Source: Liolophura sinensis
Lineage: Eukaryota > Mollusca > Polyplacophora > Chitonida > Chitonidae
Reading direction: 5' to 3'
Length of the DNA stretch: 23,075 nt
Assembly: GCF_032854445.1 (NCBI RefSeq)
Contig: NW_027018473.1
Span: forward strand, 1 to 23,075
The notes below the pieces were generated by a model. That model saw nothing but the letters and a program-made list of their open reading frames with translations. It did no database searches and was not told where the DNA came from. The position numbers and the translations under genes were made by a program. Positions 9,318 to 20,828 of the stretch are shown in pieces (position 1 is the stretch's first letter; each line of letters starts with the position of its first letter).

Positions 9318-9865
9318 GAATGGTGCAAACCGCGTTGCTCTCCGACCAATACTTTTGACTGTAGCCACAACTGAATCATCATTTATGTCAAAATCACGTG
9401 CCCAGCAACGGCTCTTACTCCATGGAAACCAAGGAAATTTCCAATTTTTCAACAGCTGGAGATGCCTGACCCAATTGCGCATCTTTTGGCACCTTATTGA
9501 TGTGGGTCAGTGTTCAATTGTACTTTTTACAGCAGACTGTATCAAGTACCTTGTGTTTTTTATATAAAAATGGTGTGGTTTTTCTACATGTAGATAAAGA
9601 GATTAAGTTTATCTTCGACTTAGAAGTAAGACATTTGCTGGGTGAGTGAAATGGGCTTGGCCCAAAGATTTGACGTCTTCTGGGCTACCGAAGGGCACAT
9701 AACTTATAATCAAAAGTTGAATATAGTAATGACCAGTCGCGATGGTACATAGTACATGTAGCCGATTTCAATTAGCAAAAGGACCAGGCAAAAATCCAAA
9801 AGTGGAAAAAATGCTCCAATGCTGCTGGTAAGAGGCTAATCCGACGTATTTTGTGACGAGAAATC
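9318..9865 (+). repeat. Satellite monomer, copy 18 (548 bp)
   Basis: Haplotype 65T 124C 138G 152A 239T 284G 331G 358G 427G, block GC. Private TTTTGACTG and ACAACTGAATC near the start. The 3' half agrees with copies 25, 29 and 37. Confidence 0.96.
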
Positions 9866-10414
9866 GAATGGTGCAAACCGCGTTGCTCTCCGACCAATAC
9901 TTTTGGCTGTAGCCACAATTGAATCATCATTTATGTCAAAATCACGTGCCCAGCAACGGCTCTTACTCCATGGAAACCAAGGAAATTTGCAATTTTTCAA
10001 CAGCTGCAGATGCCTGACCCAATTGCGCATCTTTTGGCACCTTATTGATGTGGGTCAGTGTTCAATTGTACTTTTTACAGCAGACTGTATCAAGTACCTT
10101 GTGTTTTTTTATAAAAAAATGGTGTGGTTTTTCTACATGTAGATAAAGATATTGAGTTTATCTTCGACTTAGAAGTAAGACATTTGCTGGGTGAGTGAAA
10201 TGGGCTTGGCCCAAAGATTTGACGTCTTCTGGGCTACCGAAGGGCACATAACTTATAATCAAAAGTTGAATATAGTAATGACCAGTCGCGATGGTACATA
10301 GTACATGTAGCCGATTTCAATTAGCAAAAGGACCAGGCAAAAATCCAAAAGTGGAAAAAATGTTCCAATGCTGCTGGTAAGAGGCTAATCCGACGTATTT
10401 TGTGACGAGAAATC
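9866..10414 (+). repeat. Satellite monomer, copy 19 (549 bp)
   Basis: Haplotype 65T 124G 138G 142C 152A 239T 284T (GATATTGAG) 331G 358G 427G, block GT. CTGCAG as in copies 4 and 7. The TATA palindrome is disrupted to T7-AT-A7. Confidence 0.96.
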
Positions 10415-10963
10415 GAATGGTGCAAACCGCGTTGCTCTCCGACCAATACTTTTGGCTGTAGCCACAATTGAATCATCAATTATGTCAAAATCACGTGCCC
10501 AGCAACGGCTCTTACTCCATGGAAACCAAGGAAATTTACAATTTTTCAACACCTGGAGATGCCTGGCCCAATTGCGCATCTTTTGGCACCTTATTGATGT
10601 GGGTCAGTGTTCAATTGTACTTTTTTACAGCAGACTGTATCAAGTACCTTGTGTTTTTTATATAAAAATGGTGTGGTTTTTCTACATGTAGATAAAGACA
10701 TTGAGTTTATCTTCGACTTAGAAGTAAGACATTTGCTGGGTGAGTTAAATGGGCTTGGCCCAAAGATTTGACATCTTCTGGGCTACCGAAGGGCACATAA
10801 CTTATAATCAAAAGTTGAATATAGTAATGACCAGTCGCGATGGTACATAGTACATGTAGCCGATTTCAATTAGCAAAAGGACCAGGCAAAAATCCAAAAG
10901 TAAAAAAAATGCTCCAATCGTGCTGGTAAGAGGCTAATCCGACGTATTTTGTGACGAGAAATC
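10415..10963 (+). repeat. Satellite monomer, copy 20 (549 bp)
   Basis: Haplotype 65A 124A 138C 152G 239T 284C 331T 358A 427G, block AA. Same as copy 27 at every scored site; one extra T in GTACTTTTTTACAG. Confidence 0.96.
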
Positions 10964-11511
10964 GAATGGTGCAAACCGCGTTGCTCTCCGACCAATACTT
11001 TTGGCTGTAGCCACAATTGAATCATCATTTATGTCAAAATCACGTGCCCAGCAACGGCTCTTACTCCATGGAAACCAAGGAAATTTCCAATTTTTCAACA
11101 CCTGGAGATGCCTGACCCAATTGCGCATCTTTTGGCACCTTATTGATGTGGGTCAGTGTTCAATTGTACTTTTTACAGCAGACTGTATCAAGTACCTTGT
11201 GTTTTTTATATAAAAATGGTGTGGTTTTTCTACATGTAGATAAAGACATTGAGTTTATCTTCGACTTAGAAGTAAGACATTTGCTGGGTGAGTTAAATGG
11301 GCTTGGCCCAAAGATTTGACATCTTCTGGGCTACCGAAGGGCACATAACTTATAATCAAAAGTTGAATATGGTAATGACCAGTCGCGATTGTACATAGTA
11401 CATGTAGCCGATTTCAATTAGCAAAAGGACCAGGCAAAAATCCAAAAGTGGAAAAAATGTTCCAATGCTGCTGGTAAGAGGCTAATCCGACGTATTTTGT
11501 GACGAGAAATC
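10964..11511 (+). repeat. Satellite monomer, copy 21 (548 bp)
   Basis: Haplotype 65T 124C 138C 152A 239T 284C 331T 358A 408G 427T, block GT. 408G (ATATGGTAATG) recurs only in copies 30 and 38. Confidence 0.96.
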
Positions 11512-12059
11512 GAATGGTGCAAACCGCGTTGCTCTCCGACCAATACTTTTGGCTGTAGCCACAATTGAATCATCATTTATGTCAAAATCACGTGCCCAGC
11601 AACGGCTCTTACTCCATGGAAACCAAGGAAATTTCCAATTTTTCAACAGCTGGAGATGCCTGACCCAATTGCGCATCTTTTGGCACCTTATTGATGTGGG
11701 TCAGTGTTCAATTGTACTTTTTACAGCAGACTGTATCAAGTACCTTGTGGTTTTTATATAAAAATGGTGTGGTTTTTCTACATGTAGATAAAGAGATTAA
11801 GTTTATCTTCGACTTAGAAGTAAGACATTTGCTGGGTGAGTTAAATGGGCTTGGCCCAAAGATTTGACATCTTCTGGGCTACCGAAGGGCACATAACTTA
11901 TAATCAAAAGTTGAATATAGTAATGACCAGTCGCGATTGTACATAGTACATGTAGCCGATTTCAATTAGCAAAAGGACCAGGCAAAAATCCAAAAGTGGA
12001 AAAAATGTTCCAATGCTGCTGGTAAGAGGCTAATCCGACGTATTTTGTGACGAGAAATC
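11512..12059 (+). repeat. Satellite monomer, copy 22 (548 bp)
   Basis: Haplotype 65T 124C 138G 152A 239G 284G 331T 358A 427T, block GT. Confidence 0.96.
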
Positions 12060-12607
12060 GAATGGTGCAAACCGCGTTGCTCTCCGACCAATACTTTTGG
12101 CTGTAGCCACAATTGAATCATCATTTATGTCAAAATCACGTGCCCAGCAACGGCTCTTACTCCATGGAAACCAAGGAAATTTCCAATTTTTCAACAGCTG
12201 GAGATGCCTGACCCAATTGCGCATCTTTTGGCACCTTATTGATGTGGGTCAGTGTTCAATTGTATTTTTTACAGCAGACTGTATCAAGTACCTTGTGTTT
12301 TTTATATAAAAATGGTGTGGTTTTTCTACATGTAGATAAAGAGATTAAGTTTATCTTCGACTTAGAAGTAAGACATTTGCTGGGTGAGTGAAATGGGCTT
12401 GGCCCAAAGATTTGACGTCTTCTGGGCTACCGAAGGGCACATAACTTATAATCAAAAGTTGAATATAGTAATGACCAGTCGCGATGGTACATAGTACATG
12501 TAGCCGATTTCAATTAGCAAAAGGACCAGGCAAAAATCCAAAAGTAAAAAAAATGCTCCAATCGTGCTGGTAAGAGGCTAATCCGACGTATTTTGTGACG
12601 AGAAATC
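12060..12607 (+). repeat. Satellite monomer, copy 23 (548 bp)
   Basis: Haplotype 65T 124C 138G 152A 239T 284G 331G 358G 427G, block AA. Private TTGTATTTTTTACAG in place of TTGTACTTTTTACAG. Confidence 0.96.
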
Positions 12608-13155
12608 GAATGGTGCAAACCGCGTTGCTCTCCGACCAATACTTTTGGCTGTAGCCACAATTGAATCATCATTTATGTCAAAATCACGTGCCCAGCAACG
12701 GCTCTTACTCCATGGAAACCAAGGAAATTTGCAATTTTTCAACACCTGGAGATGCCTGACCCAATTGCGCATCTTTTGGCACCTTATTGATGTGGGTCAG
12801 TGTTCAATTGTACTTTTTACAGCAGACTGTATCAAGTACCTTGTGTTTTTTATATAAAAATGGTGTGGTTTTTCTACATGTAGATAAAGAGATTAAGTTT
12901 ATCTTCGACTTAGAAGTAAGACATTTGCTGGGTGAGTTAAATGGGCTTGGCCCAAAGATTTGACGTCTTCTGGGCTACCGAAGGGCACATAACTTATAAT
13001 CAAAAGTTGAATATAGTAATGACCAGTCGCGATTGTACATAGTACATGTAGCCGATTTCAATTAGCAAAAGGACCAGGCAAAAATCCAAAAGTGGAAAAA
13101 ATGTTCCAATGCTGCTGGTAAGAGGCTAATCCGACGTATTTTGTGACGAGAAATC
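12608..13155 (+). repeat. Satellite monomer, copy 24 (548 bp)
   Basis: Haplotype 65T 124G 138C 152A 239T 284G 331T 358G 427T, block GT. Differs from copies 28 and 36 only at 239 and 358 among scored sites. Confidence 0.96.
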
Positions 13156-13703
13156 GAATGGTGCAAACCGCGTTGCTCTCCGACCAATACTTTTGGCTGT
13201 AGCCACAATTGAATCATCATTTATGTCAAAATCACGTGCCCAGCAACGGCTCTTACTCCATGGAAACCAAGGAAATTTCCAATTTTTCAACACCTGGAGA
13301 TGCCTGACCCAATTGCGCATCTTTTGGCACCTTATTGATGTGGGTCAGTGTTCAATTGTACTTTTTACAGCAGACTGTATCAAGTACCTTGTGTTTTTTA
13401 TATAAAAATGGTGTGGTTTTTCTACATGTAGATAAAGAGATTAAGTTTATCTTCGACTTAGAAGTAAGACATTTGCTGGGTGAGTGAAATGGGCTTGGCC
13501 CAAAGATTTGACGTCTTCTGGGCTACCGAAGGGCACATAACTTATAATCAAAAGTTGAATATAGTAATGACCAGTCGCGATGGTACATAGTACATGTAGC
13601 CGATTTCAATTAGCAAAAGGACCAGGCAAAAATCCAAAAGTGGAAAAAATGCTCCAATGCTGCTGGTAAGAGGCTAATCCGACGTATTTTGTGACGAGAA
13701 ATC
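13156..13703 (+). repeat. Satellite monomer, copy 25 (548 bp)
   Basis: Haplotype 65T 124C 138C 152A 239T 284G 331G 358G 427G, block GC. Same type as copies 29 and 37. Confidence 0.96.
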
Positions 13704-14251
13704 GAATGGTGCAAACCGCGTTGCTCTCCGACCAATACTTTTGGCTGTAGCCACAATTGAATCATCATTTATGTCAAAATCACGTGCCCAGCAACGGCTC
13801 TTACTCCATGGAAACCAAGGAAATTTCCAATTTTTCAACAGCTGGAGATGCCTGGCCCAATTGCGCATCTTTTGGCACCTTATTGATGTGGGTCAGTGTT
13901 CAATTGTACTTTTTACAGCAGACTGTATCAAGTACCTTGTGGTTTTTATATAAAAATGGTGTGGTTTTTCTACATGTAGATAAAGAGATTAAGTTTATCT
14001 TCGACTTAGAAGTAAGACATTTGCTGGGTGAGTGAAATGGGCTTGGCCCAAAGATTTGACGTCTTCTGGGCTACCGAAGGGCACATAACTTATAATCAAA
14101 AGTTGAATATAGTAATGACCAGTCGCGATGGTACATAGTACATGTAGCCGATTTCAATTAGGAAAAGGACCAGGCAAAAATCCAAAAGTGGAAAAAATTT
14201 TCCAATGCTGCTGGTAAGAGGCTAATCCGACGTATTTTGTGACGAGAAATC
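13704..14251 (+). repeat. Satellite monomer, copy 26 (548 bp)
   Basis: Haplotype 65T 124C 138G 152G 239G 284G 331G 358G 427G; GT-like 3' block with private AAAATTTTCC in place of AAAATGTTCC, and private AATTAGGAAAAGG. The 5' third (124C 138G 152G) is shared only with copy 30. Confidence 0.96.
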
Positions 14252-14799
14252 GAATGGTGCAAACCGCGTTGCTCTCCGACCAATACTTTTGGCTGTAGCC
14301 ACAATTGAATCATCAATTATGTCAAAATCACGTGCCCAGCAACGGCTCTTACTCCATGGAAACCAAGGAAATTTACAATTTTTCAACACCTGGAGATGCC
14401 TGGCCCAATTGCGCATCTTTTGGCACCTTATTGATGTGGGTCAGTGTTCAATTGTACTTTTTACAGCAGACTGTATCAAGTACCTTGTGTTTTTTATATA
14501 AAAATGGTGTGGTTTTTCTACATGTAGATAAAGACATTGAGTTTATCTTCGACTTAGAAGTAAGACATTTGCTGGGTGAGTTAAATGGGCTTGGCCCAAA
14601 GATTTGACATCTTCTGGGCTACCGAAGGGCACATAACTTATAATCAAAAGTTGAATATAGTAATGACCAGTCGCGATGGTACATAGTACATGTAGCCGAT
14701 TTCAATTAGCAAAAGGACCAGGCAAAAATCCAAAAGTAAAAAAAATGCTCCAATCGTGCTGGTAAGAGGCTAATCCGACGTATTTTGTGACGAGAAATC
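14252..14799 (+). repeat. Satellite monomer, copy 27 (548 bp)
   Basis: Haplotype 65A 124A 138C 152G 239T 284C 331T 358A 427G, block AA; the twin of copy 20, seven monomers upstream. Confidence 0.96.
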
Positions 14800-15347
14800 G
14801 AATGGTGCAAACCGCGTTGCTCTCCGACCAATACTTTTGGCTGTAGCCACAATTGAATCATCATTTATGTCAAAATCACGTGCCCAGCAACGGCTCTTAC
14901 TCCATGGAAACCAAGGAAATTTGCAATTTTTCAACACCTGGAGATGCCTGACCCAATTGCGCATCTTTTGGCACCTTATTGATGTGGGTCAGTGTTCAAT
15001 TGTACTTTTTACAGCAGACTGTATCAAGTACCTTGTGGTTTTTATATAAAAATGGTGTGGTTTTTCTACATGTAGATAAAGAGATTAAGTTTATCTTCGA
15101 CTTAGAAGTAAGACATTTGCTGGGTGAGTTAAATGGGCTTGGCCCAAAGATTTGACATCTTCTGGGCTACCGAAGGGCACATAACTTATAATCAAAAGTT
15201 GAATATAGTAATGACCAGTCGCGATTGTACATAGTACATGTAGCCGATTTCAATTAGCAAAAGGACCAGGCAAAAATCCAAAAGTGGAAAAAATGTTCCA
15301 ATGCTGCTGGTAAGAGGCTAATCCGACGTATTTTGTGACGAGAAATC
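14800..15347 (+). repeat. Satellite monomer, copy 28 (548 bp)
   Basis: Haplotype 65T 124G 138C 152A 239G 284G 331T 358A 427T, block GT; the same as copy 36 at all scored sites. First monomer of higher-order unit 1. Confidence 0.96.
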
Positions 15348-15895
15348 GAATGGTGCAAACCGCGTTGCTCTCCGACCAATACTTTTGGCTGTAGCCACAA
15401 TTGAATCATCATTTATGTCAAAATCACGTGCCCAGCAACGGCTCTTACTCCATGGAAACCAAGGAAATTTCCAATTTTTCAACACCTGGAGATGCCTGAC
15501 CCAATTGCGCATCTTTTGGCACCTTATTGATGTGGGTCAGTGTTCAATTGTACTTTTTACAGCAGACTGTATCAAGTACCTTGTGTTTTTTATATAAAAA
15601 TGGTGTGGTTTTTCTACATGTAGATAAAGAGATTAAGTTTATCTTCGACTTAGAAGTAAGACATTTGCTGGGTGAGTGAAATGGGCTTGGCCCAAAGATT
15701 TGACGTCTTCTGGGCTACCGAAGGGCACATAACTTATAATCAAAAGTTGAATATAGTAATGACCAGTCGCGATGGTACATAGTACATGTAGCCGATTTCA
15801 ATTAGCAAAAGGACCAGGCAAAAATCCAAAAGTGGAAAAAATGCTCCAATGTTGCTGGTAAGAGGCTAATCCGACGTATTTTGTGACGAGAAATC
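15348..15895 (+). repeat. Satellite monomer, copy 29 (548 bp)
   Basis: Haplotype 65T 124C 138C 152A 239T 284G 331G 358G 427G, block GC with private AATGTTGCTGG. Confidence 0.96.
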
Positions 15896-16443
15896 GAATG
15901 GTGCAAACCGCGTTGCTCTCCGACCAATACTTTTGGCTGTAGCCACAATTGAATCATCATTTATGTCAAAATCACGTGCCCAGCAACGGCTCTTACTCCA
16001 TGGAAACCAAGGAAATTTCCAATTTTTCAACAGCTGGAGATGCCTGGCCCAATTGCGCATCTTTTGGCACCTTATTGATGTGGGTCAGTGTTCAATTGTA
16101 CTTTTTACAGCAGACTGTATCAAGTACCTTGTGTTTTTTATATAAAAATGGTGTGGTTTTTCTACATGTAGATAAAGAGATTAAGTTTATCTTCGACTTA
16201 GAAGTAAGACATTTGCTGAGTGAGTAAAATGGGCTTGGCCCAAAGATTTGACATCTTCTGGGCTACCGAAGGGCACATAACTTATAATCAAAAGTTGAAT
16301 ATGGTAATGACCAGTCGCGATGGTACATAGTACATGTAGCCGATTTCAATTAGCAAAAGGACCAGGCAAAAATCCAAAAGTAAAAAAAATGCTCCAATCG
16401 TGCTGGTAAGAGGCTAACCCGACGTATTTTGTGACGAGAAATC
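15896..16443 (+). repeat. Satellite monomer, copy 30 (548 bp)
   Basis: Haplotype 65T 124C 138G 152G 239T 284G 324A 331A 358A 408G 427G 523C, block AA. The 3' half is the same as copy 38; the 5' third matches copy 26 instead, so it is a mosaic. Confidence 0.96.
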
Positions 16444-16991
16444 GAATGGTGCAAACCGCGTTGCTCTCCGACCAATACTTTTGGCTGTAGCCACAATTGA
16501 ATCATCATTTATGTCAAAATCACGTGCCCAGCAACGGCTCTTACTCCATGGAAACCAAGGAAATTTCCAATTTTTCAACAGCTGGAGATGCCTGACCCAA
16601 TTGCGCATCTTTTGGCACCTTATTGATGTGGGTCAGTGTTCAATTGTACTTTTTACAGCAGACTGTATCAAGTACCTTGTGTTTTTTATATAAAAATGGT
16701 GTGGTTTTTCTACATGTAGATAAAGACATTGAGTTTATCTTCGACTTAGAAGTAAGACATTTGTTGGGTGAGTTAAATGGGCTTGGCCCAAAGATTTGAC
16801 GTCTTCTGGGCTACCGAAGGGCACATAACTTATAATCAAAAGTTGAATATAGTAATGACCAGTCGCGATTGTACATAGTACATGTAGCCGATTTCAATTA
16901 GCAAAAGGACCAGGCAAAAATCCAAAAGTGGAAAAAATGTTCCAATGCTGCTGGTAAGAGGCTAATCCGACGTATTTTGTGACGAGAAATC
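16444..16991 (+). repeat. Satellite monomer, copy 31 (548 bp, candidate fusion monomer)
   Basis: Haplotype 65T 124C 138G 152A 239T 284C 321T 331T 358G 427T, block GT. Up to 358 it matches copy 39 (including the rare 321T); from 427 on it matches copy 40. This is the expected product of a one-monomer deletion between two such neighbours. Confidence 0.96.
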
Positions 16992-17539
16992 GAATGGTGC
17001 AAACCGCGTTGCTCTCCGACCAATACTTTTGGCTGTAGCCACAATTGAATCATCAATTATGTCAAAATCACGTGCGCAGCAACGGCTCTTACTCCATGGA
17101 AACCAAGGAAATTTACAATTTTTCAACACCTGGAGATGCCTGGCCCAATTGCGCATCTTTTGGCACCTTATTGATGTGGGTCAGTGTTCAATTGTACTTT
17201 TTACAGCAGACTGTATCAAGTACCTTGTGTTTTTTATATAAAAATGGTGTGGTTTTTCTACATGTAGATAAAGACATTGAGTTTATCTTCGACTTAGAAG
17301 TAAGACATTTGCTGGGTGAGTGAAATGGGCTTGGCCCAAAGATTTGACGTCTTCTGGGCTACCGAAGGGCACATAACTTATAATCAAAAGTTGAATATAG
17401 TAATGACCAGTCGCGATGGTACATAGTACATGTAGCCGATTTCAATTAGCAAAAGGATCAGGCAAAAATCCAAAAGTGGAAAAAATGTTCCAATGCTGCT
17501 GGTAAGAGGCTAATCCGACGTATTTTGTGACGAGAAATC
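16992..17539 (+). repeat. Satellite monomer, copy 32 (548 bp)
   Basis: Haplotype 65A 85G 124A 138C 152G 239T 284C 331G 358G 427G 467T, block GT. 85G (CGTGCGCAGC) and 467T (GGATCAGGC) are shared only with copy 41. Confidence 0.96.
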
Positions 17540-18087
17540 GAATGGTGCAAACCGCGTTGCTCTCCGACCAATACTTTTGGCTGTAGCCACAATTGAATCA
17601 TCAATTATGTCAAAATCACGTGCCCAGCAACGGCTCTTACTCCATGGAAACCAAGGAAATTTACAATTTTTCAACAGCTGGAGATGCCTGGCCCAATTGC
17701 GCATCTTTTGGCACCTTATTGATGTGGGTCAGTGTTCAATTGTACTTTTTACAGCAGACTGTATCAAGTACCTTGTGGTTTTTATATAAAAATGGTGTGG
17801 TTTTTCTACATGTAGATAAAGAGATTAAGTTTATCTTCGACTTAGAAGTAAGACATTTGCTGGGTGAGTGAAATGGGCTTGGCCCAAAGATTTGACATCT
17901 TCTGGGCTACCGAAGGGCACATAACTTATAATCAAAAGTTGAATATAGTAATGACCAGTCGCGATTGTACATAGTACATGTAGCCGATTTCAATTAGCAA
18001 AAGGACCAGGCAAAAATCCAAAAGTGGAAAAAATGTTCCAATGCTGCTGGTAAGAGGCTAATCCGACGTATTTTGTGACGAGAAATC
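17540..18087 (+). repeat. Satellite monomer, copy 33 (548 bp)
   Basis: Haplotype 65A 124A 138G 152G 239G 284G 331G 358A 427T, block GT; differs from copy 42 only at 427 among scored sites. Confidence 0.96.
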
Positions 18088-18635
18088 GAATGGTGCAAAC
18101 CGCGTTGCTCTCCGACCAATACTTTTGGCTGTAGCCACAATTGAATCATCATTTATGTCAAAATCACGTGCCCAGCAACGGCTCTTACTCCATGGAAACC
18201 AAGGAAATTTGCAATTTTTCAACAGCTGGAGATGCCTGACCCAATTGCGCATCTTTTGGCACCTTATTGATGTGGGTCAGTGTTCAATTGTACTTTTTAC
18301 AGCAGACTGTATCAAGTACCTTGTGTTTTTTATATAAAAATGGTGTGGTTTTTCTACATGTAGATAAAGACATTGAGTTTATCTTCGACTTAGAAGTAAG
18401 ACATTTGCTGGGTGAGTGAAATGGGCTTGGCCCAAAGATTTGACGTCTTCTGGGCTACCGAAGGGCACATAACTTATAATCAAAAGTTGAATATAGTAAT
18501 GACCAGTCGCGATGGTACATAGTACATGTAGCCGATTTCAATTAGCAAAAGGACCAGGCAAAAATCCAAAAGTGGAAAAAATGTTCCAATACTGCTGGTA
18601 AGAGGCTAATCCGACGTATTTTGTGACGAGAAATC
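18088..18635 (+). repeat. Satellite monomer, copy 34 (548 bp)
   Basis: Haplotype 65T 124G 138G 152A 239T 284C 331G 358G 427G, block GT with 504A (AATACTGC), shared with copy 8. Confidence 0.96.
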
Positions 18636-19183
18636 GAATGGTGCAAACCGCGTTGCTCTCCGACCAATACTTTTGGCTGTAGCCACAATTGAATCATCAT
18701 TTATGTCAAAATCACGTGCCCAGCAACGGCTCTTACTCCATGGAAACCAAGGAAATTTCCAATTTTTCAACACCTGGAGATGCCTGACCCAAATGCGCAT
18801 CTTTTGGCACCTTATTGATGTGGGTCAGTGTTCAATTGTACTTTTTACAGCAGACTGTATCAAGTACCTTGTGTTTTTTATATAAAAATGGTGTGGTTTT
18901 TCTACATGTAGATAAAGACATTGAGTTTATCTTCGACTTAGAAGTAAGACATTTGCTGGGTGAGTTAAATGGGCTTGGCCCAAAGATTTGACGTCTTCTG
19001 GGCTACCGAAGGGCACATAACTTATAATCAAAAGTTGAATATAGTAATGACCAGTCGCGATGGTACATAGTACATGTAGCCGATTTCAATTAGCAAAAGG
19101 ACCAGGCAAAAATCCAAAAGTAAAAAAAATGCTCCAATCGTGCTGGTAAGAGGCTAATCCGACGTATTTTGTGACGAGAAATC
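18636..19183 (+). repeat. Satellite monomer, copy 35 (548 bp)
   Basis: Haplotype 65T 124C 138C 152A 158A 239T 284C 331T 358G 427G, block AA. 158A is shared only with copy 9. Confidence 0.96.
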
Positions 19184-19731
19184 GAATGGTGCAAACCGCG
19201 TTGCTCTCCGACCAATACTTTTGGCTGTAGCCACAATTGAATCATCATTTATGTCAAAATCACGTGCCCAGCAACGGCTCTTACTCCATGGAAACCAAGG
19301 AAATTTGCAATTTTTCAACACCTGGAGATGCCTGACCCAATTGCGCATCTTTTGGCACCTTATTGATGTGGGTCAGTGTTCAATTGTACTTTTTACAGCA
19401 GACTGTATCAAGTACCTTGTGGTTTTTATATAAAAATGGTGTGGTTTTTCTACATGTAGATAAAGAGATTAAGTTTATCTTCGACTTAGAAGTAAGACAT
19501 TTGCTGGGTGAGTTAAATGGGCTTGGCCCAAAGATTTGACATCTTCTGGGCTACCGAAGGGCACATAACTTATAATCAAAAGTTGAATATAGTAATGACC
19601 AGTCGCGATTGTACATAGTACATGTAGCCGATTTCAATTAGCAAAAGGACCAGGCAAAAATCCAAAAGTGGAAAAAATGTTCCAATGCTGCTGGTAAGAG
19701 GCTAATCCGACGTATTTTGTGACGAGAAATC
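19184..19731 (+). repeat. Satellite monomer, copy 36 (548 bp)
   Basis: Haplotype 65T 124G 138C 152A 239G 284G 331T 358A 427T, block GT; partner of copy 28. Confidence 0.96.
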
Positions 19732-20280
19732 GAATGGTGCAAACCGCGTTGCTCTCCGACCAATACTTTTGGCTGTAGCCACAATTGAATCATCATTTAT
19801 GTCAAAATCACGTGCCCAGCAACGGCTCTTACTCCATGGAAACCAAGGTGAAATTTCCAATTTTTCAACACCTGGAGATGCCTGACCAATTGCGCATCTT
19901 TTGCACCTTATTGATGTGGGTCAGTGTTCAATTGTACTTTTTACAGCAGACTGTATCAAGTACCTTGTGTTTTTTATATAAAAATGGGTGTGGTTTTTCT
20001 ACATGTAGATAAAGAGATTAAGTTTATCTTCGACTTAGAAGTAAGACATTTGCTGGGTGAGTGAAATGGGCTTGGCCCAAAGATTTGACGTCTTCTGGGC
20101 TACCGAAGGGCACATAACTTATAATCAAAAGTTGAATATAGTAATGACCAGTCGCGATGGTACATAGTACATGTAGCCGATTTCAATTAGCAAAAGGACC
20201 AGGCAAAAATCCAAAAGTGGAAAAAATGCTCCAATGCTGCTGGTAAGAGGCTAATCCGACGTATTTTGTGACGAGAAATC
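19732..20280 (+). repeat. Satellite monomer, copy 37 (549 bp, indel patch)
   Basis: Haplotype 65T 124C 138C 152A 239T 284G 331G 358G 427G, block GC; partner of copy 29. Four indels are confined to its first half: AAGGTGAAATTT (+2), CTGACCAATT (-1), TTTTGCACC (-1) and AATGGGTGTG (+1). The copies around it have none. Confidence 0.95.
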
Positions 20281-20828
20281 GAATGGTGCAAACCGCGTTG
20301 CTCTCCGACCAATACTTTTGGCTGTAGCCACAATTGAATCATCATTTATGTCAAAATCACGTGCCCAGCAACGGCTCTTACTCCATGGAAACCAAGGAAA
20401 TTTACAATTTTTCAACACCTGGAGATGCCTGGCCCAATTGCGCATCTTTTGGCACCTTATTGATGTGGGTCAGTGTTCAATTGTACTTTTTACAGCAGAC
20501 TGTATCAAGTACCTTGTGTTTTTTATATAAAAATGGTGTGGTTTTTCTACATGTAGATAAAGAGATTAAGTTTATCTTCGACTTAGAAGTAAGACATTTG
20601 CTGAGTGAGTAAAATGGGCTTGGCCCAAAGATTTGACATCTTCTGGGCTACCGAAGGGCACATAACTTATAATCAAAAGTTGAATATGGTAATGACCAGT
20701 CGCGATGGTACATAGTACATGTAGCCGATTTCAATTAGCAAAAGGACCAGGCAAAAATCCAAAAGTAAAAAAAATGCTCCAATCGTGCTGGTAAGAGGCT
20801 AACCCGACGTATTTTGTGACGAGAAATC
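20281..20828 (+). repeat. Satellite monomer, copy 38 (548 bp)
   Basis: Haplotype 65T 124A 138C 152G 239T 284G 324A 331A 358A 408G 427G 523C, block AA; partner of copy 30 over the 3' half. Confidence 0.96.

Larger units (their letters stand above)
14800..19183 (+). repeat. Higher-order repeat unit 1 (copies 28-35, 8 monomers, 4384 bp)
   Basis: Copies 28 to 33 are matched in order by copies 36 to 42. Pairs: 28/36 (same scored haplotype), 29/37 (block GC), 30/38 (324A, 331A, 408G, 523C), 31/39 (321T), 32/41 (85G, 467T), 33/42 (65A with 239G). Variants 331A, 321T, 85G and 467T appear nowhere else in the window. Copies 34-35 close the unit; their partners would lie just past the window end. The matching order over many monomers is what defines a higher-order repeat, rather than random homogenisation. 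Confidence 0.85.
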
